Shown here one piece after another: positions 11,304-22,903 of a stretch of DNA of 64,000 bases. Source of the DNA: Ligustrum vulgare (taxonomy: Eukaryota; Streptophyta; Magnoliopsida; Lamiales; Oleaceae); contig OY743184.1 of the NCBI GenBank assembly GCA_963555705.1, forward strand, positions 18,403,859 to 18,467,858. Direction: 5' to 3'. Under the pieces are notes generated by a model. The model saw nothing but the letters and a program-made list of their open reading frames with translations, made no database searches and was not told where the DNA came from. Each line of letters begins with the position of its first letter. The stretch's first letter is position 1. A program made the position numbers and the translations under genes.

Positions 11304-12649
11304 CTATTGAAAATATCGGCGAAGGTGATCCGTGTTCCAAGGGTTGCGCAAGGGGACCCCAGACAGGTTTTCAATCATGTAGGTGTCGAGTACTACTTCG
11401 GCTGTAATTTTGTATGGTCCCTCCCAGTTTGGACTTAAAGTCCCTACTCCTGGTTCCTGAGTAGAAGGAAGGATTTTCTTAAGTACCAAATCGCCAATGT
11501 CAAAATGCCGACCTTTTACCCTTTTGTTGTAGTAGCGAGCCATATTTTTCTAATACCTGGCCATTACCACTTAGGAGTCAATCCGTTTCTCTAGAAGGAA
11601 ATCTAATTTTGCCCTCTGTGCTTCTTCATTTGCCGCCTCGTCATAATGAATTTGTCGAAGAGAAGGCACTCCAATCTTAACGGGGCATACTGTCTCGGAT
11701 CCATATGTCATGGAAAAAGGCGATTCCCCCGTGGCAGTGTGTGAGATAGTCCGAAGTGCCCATAACACCTGTGGGAGCTCATCTACCCATGCGCCTTTTT
11801 TTATCCTAACTTCCTCTTCATGGTGTTTTTAATGGTCTTGTTCACAGCTTCCACCTGTCCATTAGCTTGCGGGTGATGTGGAGACGAAAACAATTTCTTA
11901 ATTCCTAAAATGTCGCATAATTCATCAATACTTCTATTTTTGAAATGTTTTGCATTATCGCTAACCAATGAGTGCGGTATTCCAAATATGCATATAATAT
12001 TCTTCCAGATGAACTTGCTGGTGTTGGCCTCGGTAATCCTCATCAGTGGTTCCGCCTCGACCCACTTGGTAAAGTAGTCAATTGCCACTATTGTAAAACA
12101 GTTGTTACCAGTACCTCTGGGCATAGGACCAATGATATCAATCCCCCACTTCGCAAAAGGCCAAGGGCTAGTTACCACAGTCAACTTGTGATGCGGCTGA
12201 TGTGGTATGGTTGCATGCCTTTGACATTTATCGCACTTGTGGATGAAGTCATGGGAATCCTTTCGCATAGTCGGCCAAAAGTATCCCTGTTTAAGAGCTT
12301 TCCAAGCTAGCGATAATGCCCTCATGAATTTCTTTCATTACATACCGTCCTTCCTCCAGCCCAACACATCTCAGCACTCCATTTATACAACAAATCATCC
12401 AAGAGTACGAAATTTGCGGCATATCTTTGCAATTTCTGAGCCACTTCCGGCTCGCCTGGCACAGTTTGATGCTTCAAGTATGCTAGTATAGGACTCATCC
12501 AGGATCCTTCTTCTTCTATTGCTAAAATCTCCGTTCCTGGCTTAATGGAAGATGTCGACAGATGCTCAATTGGAACCAGATTATGGAGCTCTGAATCATT
12601 ACTGCTTGCTAGTTTGGATAAAACATCGGCATTAGAATTCTCAGTTCTA
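11304..12649 (-). pseudogene. Integrase region of the Tat-type element
   Basis: Fragments in order: zinc-binding remnant (CDKCQRH, about 12230), then a catalytic core with the expected D-D-E framework: GIDIIGPMP (first Asp), VSDNAKHF (second Asp), and PQANGQVEAVNKTIK (Glu). A C-terminal part ends WEGPYKI...HLRRYFQ at 11304. Frames at 11801-12325, 11571-11768 and 11304-11543 are separated by stops or shifts, so the enzyme is dead although the catalytic residues are still visible. Confidence 0.9.
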
Positions 12650-13433
12650 GGAATGTACTGTAACTCTATTTTTCCGAAGTGCACAGCCAGATCTTTTACT
12701 TTCTTCAAGTAAGCAACCATAGCCGGCTCTTTGGCAGAAAATTGTCCGTTAAACTAGCTCACAACAAGCTGCGAGTCACTATTTGCCACTACAGACTAAA
12801 TCTTTAGAGCTTTCACAAGTCTTAGCCCAGCTAATAGCACCTCGTATTCAGCAACATTTTTTGAGGCTTTAAAACCAAAGCGGATCGCACTATGCAGTTT
12901 GTATACTTCTGGACTTATTAGTAATATCCCTGCCCCGGATCTTCCTTCAGCCGAGGACCCGTCAATGAACAGTTTCCACTCACGGCTATCCTCCAAATTA
13001 TCAATCATCTCCACTTCGGGCTGATGCGTGAACTAAACTATGAAATCTGCTAGCGCTTGACCCTTTATGGATGTCCGAGGCTCATAATGCAAGTCGTATT
13101 GGCTAATTTCTATCGCCCACTTCGTCAACCTCCTCGATACATCTAGTTTCTGCAATTCTTGCCTCATAGGAAAATTTGTGAGAATATGTATGGAGTGCGA
13201 CTGAAGTAGGGGCGGAGTTTGCGAGCTGCTGTGATCAACGAGAGAGCAAGTTTTCCCATATCTGGGTAGCGTGTTTCTGCGTCCATGATGGCTTTGCTTG
13301 CATAATACACTGGGAACTGATTTCCATCTTCCTCTCCGATCAGTACTGAGCTAACAGCTTCTTTGGATACAGCTAAATACAAGTAGAGTGGTTTGCCAGC
13401 TTTCGGTTTTGATAATAATGGGGCATGTCCCAA
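12650..13433 (-). pseudogene. RNase H region of the Tat-type element
   Basis: Two segments. 13164-13433 encodes the RT-linked RNase H-like part (KPLYLYLAVS...YYASKAI). 12796-13014 encodes a second RNase H-like part with WKLFIDGSS and NVAEYEVLLAGLRL, the form with DGSS and AEYEAL motifs seen in Tat elements. An in-frame stop and a shift separate them from the chain that continues to integrase. Confidence 0.85.
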
Positions 13434-14286
13434 GAATGCTTTTAGGTCAGCAAAAGCTTACTCACATTTCGGCGTCCATTGGAATCGCTTCCCTCCCTTC
13501 AAGATCTTAAAAAATGGCAGACATTTGTCAGTTTTTTAGAAACGAATTGATTTAAAGCCGCAATTCTTCCCGTCAAGCTTTGCACTTCTTTTAGGCTCCG
13601 AGGAGATTGCATGTTCAGCAAAGCTTTGATTTTATCGGGATTGGCTTCATTCCCTCTTCTGTTCACCATGAATCCCAGAAATTTTTCGGACGCTACTCCA
13701 AAAGCTCACTTCACCGGGTTGAGCTTCATGTGATATTTCCTCAAAACATCGAAGACTTCTGAAAAATGGCGGATATGCTCTGTAGCGACCATACTTTTGA
13801 CCAGGATGTCATCGACATACACTTCCATGGTGTTTCCCAATTGTTCCGAAAATATACGATTTACCAACCTTTGGTAGGTGGCCCCAGCATTTTTTAAGCC
13901 AAACGACATGGATTTGTAGCAATAGAGTCCCCTATCTGTAATAAACGAGGTGTGCTCCTCATCCGATTCGTGCATGGGGATTTGATTGTATCCGGAGTAT
14001 GCATCCATAAAGCTCAGCATCTCATGTCCCGCTGTTGAGTCGACCAATTGATCAATCCGAGGCAGGGGAAAACTGTCCTTAGGGCATGCCTGGTTTAAAT
14101 TCGAGAAATCAATACACACTCTCAGTTTTCCATTCTATTTTGGGACCAACACAGGGTTTCATACCCACTTCGGATATCGGGACTCTTTGATGAAGCCATT
14201 TTTCAATAGCTTCGTCACTTCTTCTTTCAAGGCCTCGTATTTATCAGAACTCATCGGTCTTCTGTTTTGCCTATGCCCAGGGGTTC
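13434..14286 (-). pseudogene. Reverse transcriptase of the Tat-type element
   Basis: The core frame 13706-14119 contains CIDFSNLNQACPKDSFPLP, FMDAYSGYNQIPM, SFGLKNAGATYQRLVN and the catalytic YVDDILVKS (about 13790-13815). These are the canonical gypsy RT blocks in the right order. The segments before 14119 and after 13706 are shifted or stopped. Confidence 0.92.
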
Positions 14287-15364
14287 TTAGATCAAGCTAA
14301 AGTCTATAGGATCAATTCCAATCATGTCATCATGCTTCCATGCAAATACGTCGAGGTTTTTTAGTAAGAAGTCTTTTAGTTGACCTTTGTACTCAACCGG
14401 GGAATCTAGTCCAATCTGCAACTCCTTGATTGGATCAAGTGGATCGACACCAAAGCATTCCAGTCTTCCATCTGGGGTAGAGCAATTGTCTCCGATCATT
14501 CTTGGGTCTAGATCTGCTAGATCCTCTTCCGGCATCATTGTAACATCTTCATTTTTCGAGGACCCTCCACCCAATCTTTCAGGGTCTGGAGCAGCCTCGG
14601 CCATCGCCACATCGCCGATCATGTTCAAGCTCCGGTCTTGAAATTTTCGGATAGCCTTTCTGTAACAGGCCCGTGATTCAGTTGGCTCCCCCGTACAGTC
14701 GCAACACCATGCTCCGTGGGGAATTTCATGCAAATGCAAATGTATTTCGTGTGGGTTGCAGCCCCCAGGCCAATGAGACCCGACCTTCCAATTGAGCCAT
14801 GATAAGAGGAGATTTTGTCCACAATCAAAAATTTCATGGGGATTCTGAAGAGAGTTGGTTCTTGCCCTACCTCAGTCATGAGGGTTATGGATACCCTGGG
14901 AGTTATGATGTCCCCAGTGAATCCATATATTGGGTCTGGGACTGGAATGAGTGGGGTGCTAATCCCCATTTTATCAAAAGTTATCCCATAAATCACGTTT
15001 ACAGAGGCACCGTCATCCACCATCATTCGTGACAACCCATTCCGAGCCACCACTACCCTGATAACCAATGCGTCATTATATGGAAAATGCACCCCAATAG
15101 CGTCATCCTGGGTGAATGTGATAGATTCTGTCCGAGGCATCCCAACAGGATGGGAATGGATGTGATAATTCACGTTGGCGGGTTGCTTAGCCTCTTTGAT
15201 ATACCTCTTCTGGGAGTTATTTGTGCTTTCACCTGGATGGGGGCTTCCCAGTATCGTTTCGATTTCGCGAATTGGCTGGTCATTTGTTGGCATAGGTGGC
15301 TCCCTTGTATCTTTAGCATTTTCCGAGGAGTTATCCCGACCTTTGCTCCTGTCCCTTTGACGAC
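14287..15364 (-). pseudogene. Protease and connector of the Tat-type element
   Basis: 15364 down to 14625 encodes an aspartic-protease-like fold with MMVDDGASVNVIY, where a Tat protease normally has a D-(T/G)-(G/S)-S core, followed by YGFTGDII. The connector 14287-14739 ends FAWKHDDMIGIDP, a typical lead-in to RT. The N-terminal side is cut by the solo LTR at 15365. The sequence seen up to 15395 in this frame comes from that LTR. Confidence 0.85.
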
Positions 15365-16838
15365 TGTTCGCTAGAAACACACCGCAAGTGCACATGTCAC
15401 ATACAAGTGATAGTGGACTAATTGAGTCCGGTTTATCGATCCCACAAGGATTGTCTATTTTAACTACACTCTAGTATATTTAATTTTGACAAGAAACACA
15501 CACAGTAAAGATTTGTTTGAGAATGTTCTCGTACTAGAATTAAAGTTGCAATTGTAAATAAATAACTAGAAAAATGATGATGAATAGATGATAAAGAAGT
15601 GTTGGGATTCTTGATTCCACTTGACCATTACCTAATTAAATTCTCAACAAGCAAATAGAAATGCAATTTATTAATCATGTTAGATTCGATTTTCCAAACT
15701 TAGCCAATTACCTCTCTCGAGTAAAATCAACCCTAATTAGTGGAATTAACCTACTATATCTCTATGTCGATTAAAAACACACAAATTGCATTAAACCTTT
15801 GTGAAAATAGCTCAATGGGTCATCTAGGGTTTTAGGTATATCTCTATCCTAAACAAGAACCTAGAGCAAATATTGTATTGATCTAGAATACACAATAATT
15901 TCTCAATAATTGCACATCCCATGAAACCTAAGCATAAATGTGGCCACAATAAATGCTAGTCAATAAATACAACAATAAATGCACAAGATAATAAAAAGCT
16001 TAAATTCTTAATACAAGCATTAAAATCAACTAAGCTAGGTCAAGCTTCATCAACATCCCAATACAAAATAGTTTAGCCCATAGTGAAATAACAATAAAAT
16101 TCAAGAATTAAATACATCATTTCAACTATAAAGTAAAATAAATAGAGAAATATGAAGATTAAGAAAAAACACTGCCCTTCACCAATGATTATTGCTTCCA
16201 AATATCACTATTCTTCCACAACAATGTTGGTATTTCTCCCCTTAATCAATGTTCATCAACTATACTATACAAAATCAAGAGAAATTTCAAGAGGAAAATG
16301 AGATAAAAGAATAGAGAAAGAGAGAGCTAGGGTTTCTAAAGGGAGAAGAATGGTTCAAAACTCACCAAAAACCATTCAAAAATCCCCCAAAATCGCTAAG
16401 ATCCGCGTATAAAAGCTTTTGGGCCGAACCGGGTCGGCCCAAAATATCGCTCCAGTTTATGACCACGCGATCGCGTGGTTGCCCTTTTTAGTCTCGGGTT
16501 GGATTTGTGCCTGACTTCGCGAACGCGGCGTGTTCATAACCACGTGATCGCGTGGTTGATGCAGCCTGATCCTCTTTTGATGATTTGCAATTGGGTCCTC
16601 CACTTTCCATGCAGATCAACTTGGTCCCCAAACTTTGACTCTTTGATAGATTTGACTCTTTTCTCCTCAATTTCTTCAAGTATTCATCCATTTAGCTTCT
16701 TTCTTGTGCTTTCTCCATGAAGTTGATTGTTAAACCTATTTAACCACAAAATATGCACAATTAAGTAGGTATTTGTCCAAATTACTCAAAAAGTATTACT
16801 AAAAATATATCAAATATGCATGTAAAATGCACTCAACA
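15365..16838 (-). mobile_element. Solo LTR inside the Tat-type element, TSD ACGAC
   Basis: 1474 bp, beginning TGTTGAGTGCATTTTAC and ending TTTCTAGCGAACA on the - strand, flanked by ACGAC at 15360-15364 and 16839-16843. No internal domain is present, so it is a recombination product of a younger gypsy element. It contains the palindrome CCACGCGATCGCGTGG (about 16463-16478) and a second close copy (about 16540-16555). Its 3' end shares the tail block described for the other LTRs here. Confidence 0.95.
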
Positions 16839-16843
16839 ACGAC

Positions 16844-18162
16844 CGTCAATCCTTTCTTTGGTTGGGTTCTTCGATGAAGCTCGCTTGTCAGCTCGGTTAA
16901 ACTTTTGGTTACCTAGTTTTTGTGTTCTTCCTTTATCAGGAGAGAAATCACTTCCCCTTCTTCCGTGTGCCTTTTGATCTGCCAACATGTGGATTTCCCT
17001 ACAATCTTTCGTTGCGTGGCCATAATACCTGTGGTAGGCACAGTAAGCTCCAATCATGGGCTGTTTTCCACTTCGGCTGGTTTCCATTCTTCCTTGAGCT
17101 ATGGGGGGATTCAAAGAGGGAGCGTTGGAGTGCATGTTAGGGATAGCTTCCGTGATCTCTGTTGCATAGCTGGACCCGGTTCTCGAAAATGGACATGGCG
17201 CTCCACTTTGTTTACTGTCGAACATATCCTTATTACCTCCTTTCCTGGGGTTCGCTTCATTGGGGTACCCAAGATTGTATCTCCCTTGAGGATGATTGTC
17301 TATGGCCCTAGCCATCTCTTCTGAGACGATCTCTTCCTTCATCAGATCTATTAGAGCATTGCAATCCCTCGGCTCCCTACTTCGGACATCCCTCCAAAAC
17401 ATGCTCGTCATGTCTAGCCCCCCTTTTAATGCAGAAAACATCTCTATCTCGGTGATGTTCTCACAAATGTGCATTTCTTCAGTAAACCGGGCTAAGTAGC
17501 TTTTCAAAGACTCCTCCCTTCCTTGCCTTAAGTCTTGAAGGCGTTGGAGTGGGAGTTGACCAGGCCTGGAGGAGACAAAGCCATTTTTAAAGGCTGCCTT
17601 CAAATCTCTCTTCAGCCCATCGCTCCCACCTATTTCTAGGTTCAGCTGCATGGTGCCGACCTTGGTCCATCCGGCCTCCTCGTTTGCCCTTGAATAATCC
17701 CCCTATTCGGCTAAAGACGCTACCAGACTTCGAAGGCGAAGTATCCCTGCGACTAATATGGGGTTGATCTTGTGCTCTTGGTGCTTCATGCACCGGGTCC
17801 TCATCGTTGAAAGGAACAGATTCCACCTCGGCATATGCCTGGGGATCTTGATAATAATAGGAGGCGGTCGCTGCATCAGATGGTGAGAAATGTGGCTGTG
17901 ATCTGCTGTTTACGACACACCCTCTAGCCATGTAGGCATTCATCGCATCAGTTTGCTCTATCTACTGTTTCTGCATTTCCAACATCTGAGCTGCCATGCG
18001 AGTCATATCTCGCAGAATACGGAGATTTCGGTGCCGGCGCAGAGGGTTAGGTTGCGCCACCCCCTCGTTTGTGTTCTCATGAGGCCTCTGAGGAGCCTCT
18101 TCCTCGCTGAGCTGGTCATTTCTACCCCTACGAGGGTTAATATCATCGTCACTTTTATTCAT
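16844..18162 (-). pseudogene. gag of the Tat-type element
   Basis: Starts at ATG 18162 (MNKSDDDINPRRGRND), stops at 17962, then continues in frame to 17587. The second frame 16844-17651 holds the capsid-like block (LRQGREESLKSYLARFTEEM) and a zinc knuckle CAYHRYYGHATKDC. The nonsense codon at 17962 and the shift near 17600-17650 make it a pseudogene. The end at 16843 is the insertion point of the solo LTR. Confidence 0.88.
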
Positions 18163-18195
18163 GTTCAGAGCAATTCCTTGGTTTTAACTTTTCTT

Positions 18196-18565
18196 TTGAA
18201 AGAGAGGTGAACTTTTATTTCAAAGTCCTAAGCCCTTTTTCAAGGTTGTTAAACTTATATTTCAAAGTTTCACGCCTTTTTCAAGGTTAATAAACTTATG
18301 TTTCAAAGTTTCACACCTTTTTCAAGGTTAATAAACTTATATTTCAAAATTTCACGTCTTTTCCAAGGTTAATAAACTTATGTTTCAAAGTTCCACTCCT
18401 TTTTCAAGGTTAATAAACATATGTTTCAAAGTTTCACGCCTTTTTCAAGGTTAATAAACTTATGTTTCAAAGTTCCACGCCTTTTTCAAGATTAATAAAC
18501 CTATGTTTCAAAGTTTCACGCCTTTTTCAAGGTTAATAAACTTATGTTTCAAAGTTCTTGTAGTT
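18196..18565. repeat. Tandem repeat, about 41-bp unit x 9, in the Tat leader
   Basis: The unit, roughly AAACTTATGTTTCAAAG then TTTCACGCCTTTTTCAAGG, recurs every 41-42 bp with few changes between the gag start and the primer site. It lies in the transcribed leader of the element. Confidence 0.92.
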
Positions 18566-18660
18566 TTTCGCTCTTTTGCAAGAGGTTATTCGCCCTTTTT
18601 TCAAGATTTCCTTTATGTGAGTGGCTTTATACCCTGCATTTTCGTGGTTAGCAGTATGGT

Positions 18661-18681
18661 TTCCCACAGACGGTTCCAAAA
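18661..18681 (-). other. Primer binding site of the Tat-type element
   Basis: Next to the 5' LTR the - strand reads TTTTGGAACCGTCTGTGGGA, close to the TTGGCGCCGTCTGTGGGAA site of many plant gypsy elements. Confidence 0.75.
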
Positions 18682-19355
18682 TGTTGACCACAAAATTCGG
18701 CTGGACCTTAGACCAACACGTCTCAGCTCCTCCCTCTTTGACACGTGGATCTCCTGTGCACTGTGATAAACGATCAGTTTGTAAAGGAAGCCGAGGTGGC
18801 TCCCTTTTGCACTCCGAAGCTAAATTCAGTTCTCATTTCAAGCAAATATAATTTGAGTGCGGAAAGTATAAGTGTGTAAAAGAGAGAAAGGGGAGTGAGT
18901 ATTAATAATATAGTCAAGAGTGTGAAAATTCCAACCCCTTGCTGGGATACTTACCTGTTCTATTTATAGTTACATTCATTTACCATTATCATGACACGTG
19001 TTTGGCCTTTACACGTGGCTTCTCCCCATCCGTTGGTCAAGTTAACCATTTAGTTGGTCATAATCATTATAGTCTACTATAGTGTTATGGCGGCTATCAC
19101 ATCAACGGTAAAGGCGCTGTCCCATCAGATTGCAGTTTGCTTATAGGTCCTGTGTTGGTGACGTTTCCGCCTAGCCTAGGTGTCGGTCCTTGAGGTTGCT
19201 TTGGATGATGCTTCTTATGGAGATGGTTCGGCCATAGGAGAGACGTGCCTTGGAATGCCTCGGCCAAATAATAACCCCTTAGGTGGGGCCCTACTTAGGT
19301 GGTTATTAGGTTCCATATGCAACACGTCACACGTAATTAGAATGTGGTCGTAACA
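18682..19355 (-). repeat. 5' LTR of the Tat-type element
   Basis: 674 bp, the partner of 6655-7329. It is followed by TSD AATTT at 19356-19360. Confidence 0.92.
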
Positions 19356-19360
19356 AATTT

Positions 19361-20283
19361 CAATAAAGATTTAATATATGTGCTTTAGATGTTCTGTTGC
19401 CACTTAGAAATGTATGTGGCCTTAGGAAGTATGATTAACTAGAGTTTTGAACCGTAGAGAGGAAACATATAGAGCAACCGTCTTGGAGTCTTTCTTGGTA
19501 CTCTTCATTGTTGTTCTTATTTGTCATCTTCTCCCTTTGTGATACTGTTCATTTCTTAGTTTGTGACAATACTTTACGATACTTTGCATGTGGTTGTTGC
19601 ATTTGTTGCATGTCGTATTTGTGTATTTTTAGGTAAGATGACAATACTTGGGTTTTCTTGATGGCAAGGTGATTTTATTTTCTAGAGTGTAGGATGGCAA
19701 GGTTTTGGGTCTAGTTAGTACGGTAGGTAAATGTGATATAAGAGTTGATGGTGTTAGGAGATAGGTGAAGCGGACGGTGTCACTGGATCTAGGTAAGATC
19801 TGTGAGAGGCTTATTGAGGATAAGTGCTCAATGTAGCTACATGTGCATCTGTGTGATACTTTCTGCACGCGTTTGAGATGCATTGTTTTGTGTAGCATGT
19901 CAATTTGTTTGATATGTGTTACTTTGCATGAATTTGTGTGTACTCAGATTTTATTGAGTGTAATGTGTTGGCACGCATAGTGGATTTTTGATGCATTAGT
20001 AGTAAGTATGAGTATGTATTTTGGCAATGTGTGGAATAGATGCCTGATAGTGCATTGTGAGATGTACGGGGGGGGGGGGGGTGAGTGTGACATTTGAATC
20101 AGATCTAATTAAATGTACTGTAAATCTTCTATCTGAAAATCCTGATCGGGTGGAGTGTTAGAAACACTTTGATCACTTCTATTAAGTGGAGACACATTAT
20201 CCCCTTAGGTTGAGAGAAGTTATGTATTGATAGAAGGGCATCACATAGACTTATGATCTATTCTTGTTTATCAGTTAAGCATG
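19361..20283. repeat. Degenerate repeat relic, right flank of the Tat insertion
   Basis: Resembles 5640-5720 at about 19441-19560. It also has a G homopolymer (20070-20081). No gene seen. Confidence 0.4.
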
Positions 20284-20288
20284 TGTGG

Positions 20289-21712
20289 TGTTCACCTATA
20301 TCTCGCTATGCGAAATACCCCCTCAAGTGCACGGATCGTGAAGAGTAGTTAAAATGGACCTAAGAGTCCGGATTATCGTTCCCACAATGACCGTTTACTG
20401 AGTATCGAAATGTGTAAATTCTTATCCCTATTTGAACAAAGAAATGAATTTTTGATTGTTTGGAAACTAATGTTTATAACGATGACTAAAAGATTAAAAC
20501 TTTGCACAAGATTGAGATTTCACAACTGCTGACTATTTTTAAATATAGTTGAATGTAGTTGGGATTCACGAGTTCACCTAGCCAATTAAATCAATTCCTA
20601 TTCCAGATTTTATTTTCTAAATATGTGTTCGATCGAATTCAATAAATTAAATTGAAATTCCTCTATCGAGTTTAAGTCAATTCTACCTAGATAAGTCAAC
20701 ATTGTATCTCTACAGCGGGTCCGAATATTCCTTATCTAAATGCATTACATGCAAGAACTCACACATGATCGCACTAATCACAAGAGTATATATCTATCTC
20801 TCGTTCAACTAACAGATTTATTACCTAGATCTATATTATTAACTCACCTCTTGAATTATGGAAATAACACATAAAATCATGAATAAGTGGTCAATTCATT
20901 CACGCATTAAACGCAGTAATAAATCAACACATGCATTACGACGTTAAGACAAGGAATATGGAATTAAAGTAATTGACTAGGCTACATCGTGATTTCCAAC
21001 GTTAGGATTAGTTACGCATAATGACTGAATAATAAAAACAATCTAAATAAAAATTAAACATGTTGGAATTTATGAATTCAACAATAAGAAAAGAAGTCTT
21101 GCACCAAGAATCGAGTTCCCGTGTTAAGCTCCTAAATTCCTGTGCTATTCCGTGCTTGAATCTCCTACTCAATTCGATGTCAAATTTCCAAGAATTCTCT
21201 AATATTAAGCTTTGCAAAAGTGCTCCTCTTCTTGCCTCTCGCGATCTTCTCCCCTCTAGGTCAAATTCCCCTGTTAGTTATATTAAAATCGCGCACAAAA
21301 GCCCAAAACAAGCCCAGTCGGAAGCCCACGCGATCGCGTGGTTTGGGTGATAGCGATCGCGTGGCACACTTGTTTTTAGTTCTGCATAAAATTTATCGCC
21401 AGGTCGCGATCGCAACATGGAGTTTTACTACGCGATTCACCATCTTTTCCTTGGCCTTCAAGTTGGTCCTCTACTTTTATTTGCAACGTGTATCTCCAAC
21501 TATTGATTTGATCAATTAGACCCCAGAACTTCTGTTTCTCTTCACTTTGCCTACTTTTGACCTTTATTTCCCGCAATTGCCTCCTTGTTCCTCTCTTTGA
21601 CTAAAATCTGAAATAACAACAATTAAACGCAATTTAGGTAGAATAAATTCATACAACACCATGATAAATTCACGTTTTAGCATATCTCCAAGTGTATAAA
21701 ATACACCTATCA
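20289..21712 (-). mobile_element. Solo LTR, gypsy type, TSD TGTGG
   Basis: 1424 bp, beginning TGATAGGTGTATTTTATAC and ending AGGTGAACA on the - strand. TGTGG flanks it at 20284-20288 and 21713-21717. It carries CCACGCGATCGCGTGG (about 21328-21343) and a second GCGATCGCGTGG (about 21352). Its 3' tail block (GTGGGAACGATAATCCGGACT) resembles the tail of the solo LTR at 15365-16838, so the two belong to related families. Confidence 0.93.
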
Positions 21713-21717
21713 TGTGG

Positions 21718-22903
21718 TGACTAATCTAGTGAGTATAGGTGGCGATGCATGATGTGTTCTCGAGGAGGGAGATACACAAAATAGGATATGATAAATGTGT
21801 GAGGTCTTTTCATGAGGTCATTTATGCATTGTGGTGTATATGTGTTGGCCGTCGCGTTTGATTAACTAGGAGTTAGTCTTATGTTCTTTTGTGAACATGT
21901 TTGAGAAGATTTCTGTATTATCTTATGGTTATATATATCTGTCATCGCATGTATTGTATGCTCTTGATTGTTTAATTTAATTATTTGTCTTCTGCTAAGA
22001 TATTATTGACCTTAGTCCTAGTGAGGAAATGAAGCCGATATGGTGTGTGTTTCGAATGCGAGATACGAGGTAAGGTCCATGATTCCAATTTTTATTGGAT
22101 AACCTTGATTGGGCAAGTATAAAGAATGTGTTATTTTTCTTGTTGATTGTTTGGGTATCAAGATAGAAATTTGTTGAGTTTTTTATATCCAATAAATTAG
22201 GACAATTATGTAAAACACACGGGATGGAAATGGTAAACCTCCAACGAGGTGGGGACGGAGATTGAATCTCCGTCTCGAACCCGCTCTTTGCCATTCATAA
22301 CTTTTTTTTGGAGATATTTTTTAGAATTTATAAATTCTTGTATATAATTCTAAATTTCAAGGTGAATACGTGGCCTCTCTCCCCCTCCCCAGTCCCCTTC
22401 TCTATCTCATAGTTACGGGGAATTGAAAGGTGCCTATCAGATTATTTGTACGAATTTTCTCCTTTCCAAAGTGAATTCGCTTTCATTTGGGTGCTTTCAA
22501 AAAATTCCAACCGTTTCTTGAAAATTGGTTGGTAGTGGATTGAATTCTAAGCAAAGATTGATGTTTTACCAAGAAATTCTCCCCTTCCCATTCTTCTGAA
22601 TTGAAGTTGATCTTGTTGAGAAAAAATAATATTCCTTTTTAGACCCTTTTTCTTAAAAGGTTGATTTGAATTCGGGTTTTTGTCAGGTTTTTATATATGA
22701 GTTTTGATTTATAGTTGATATGTTAGTAAAATTACTGCATATTAGATGGGTTGTTCAAAACTCTGTTGAGTTGGGAATGTGTGTTTAGCTTTTGTGCATT
22801 CCTAAAAATCCATTGTCATTTGATATAATATTGGTTGCTGAATTGAGGTTGAAAATACAGATGAAGTGTGTAAGAAATGTATGATCATTGATGTGTTCAT
22901 TAG
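21718..22903. other. Old repeat, then the upstream region of the FPP gene
   Basis: To about 22240 it continues the degenerate repeat (22170-22240 resembles 5300-5370). From about 22300 the sequence is unique-looking. A pyrimidine-rich tract (22370-22400) could be leader sequence. No other gene seen. Confidence 0.4.

Larger units (their letters stand above)
6655..19355 (-). mobile_element. Ty3/gypsy element, Tat-type, complete but decayed, with an antisense extra ORF
   Basis: Read on the - strand: 5' LTR (18682-19355), primer site, leader with tandem repeats, gag, protease, reverse transcriptase, RNase H, integrase, a long 3' non-pol region holding an ORF in the opposite direction (7986-10788), then the 3' LTR (6655-7329). 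The LTRs begin TGTTACG or TGCTACG and end GGTCAACA on the - strand, and differ by roughly one base in 15-20 by eye, so the element is not recent. All coding parts carry frameshifts or stops. A solo LTR (15365-16838) interrupts the gag-protease junction. A separate RNase H with a DGSS motif and an antisense ORF downstream of pol are known traits of the Tat lineage. Confidence 0.9.

Noticed and set aside
18196..18565. CRISPR-like look of the 41-bp array
   Set aside because: The units are contiguous with no unique spacers, and it is plant retrotransposon leader DNA.
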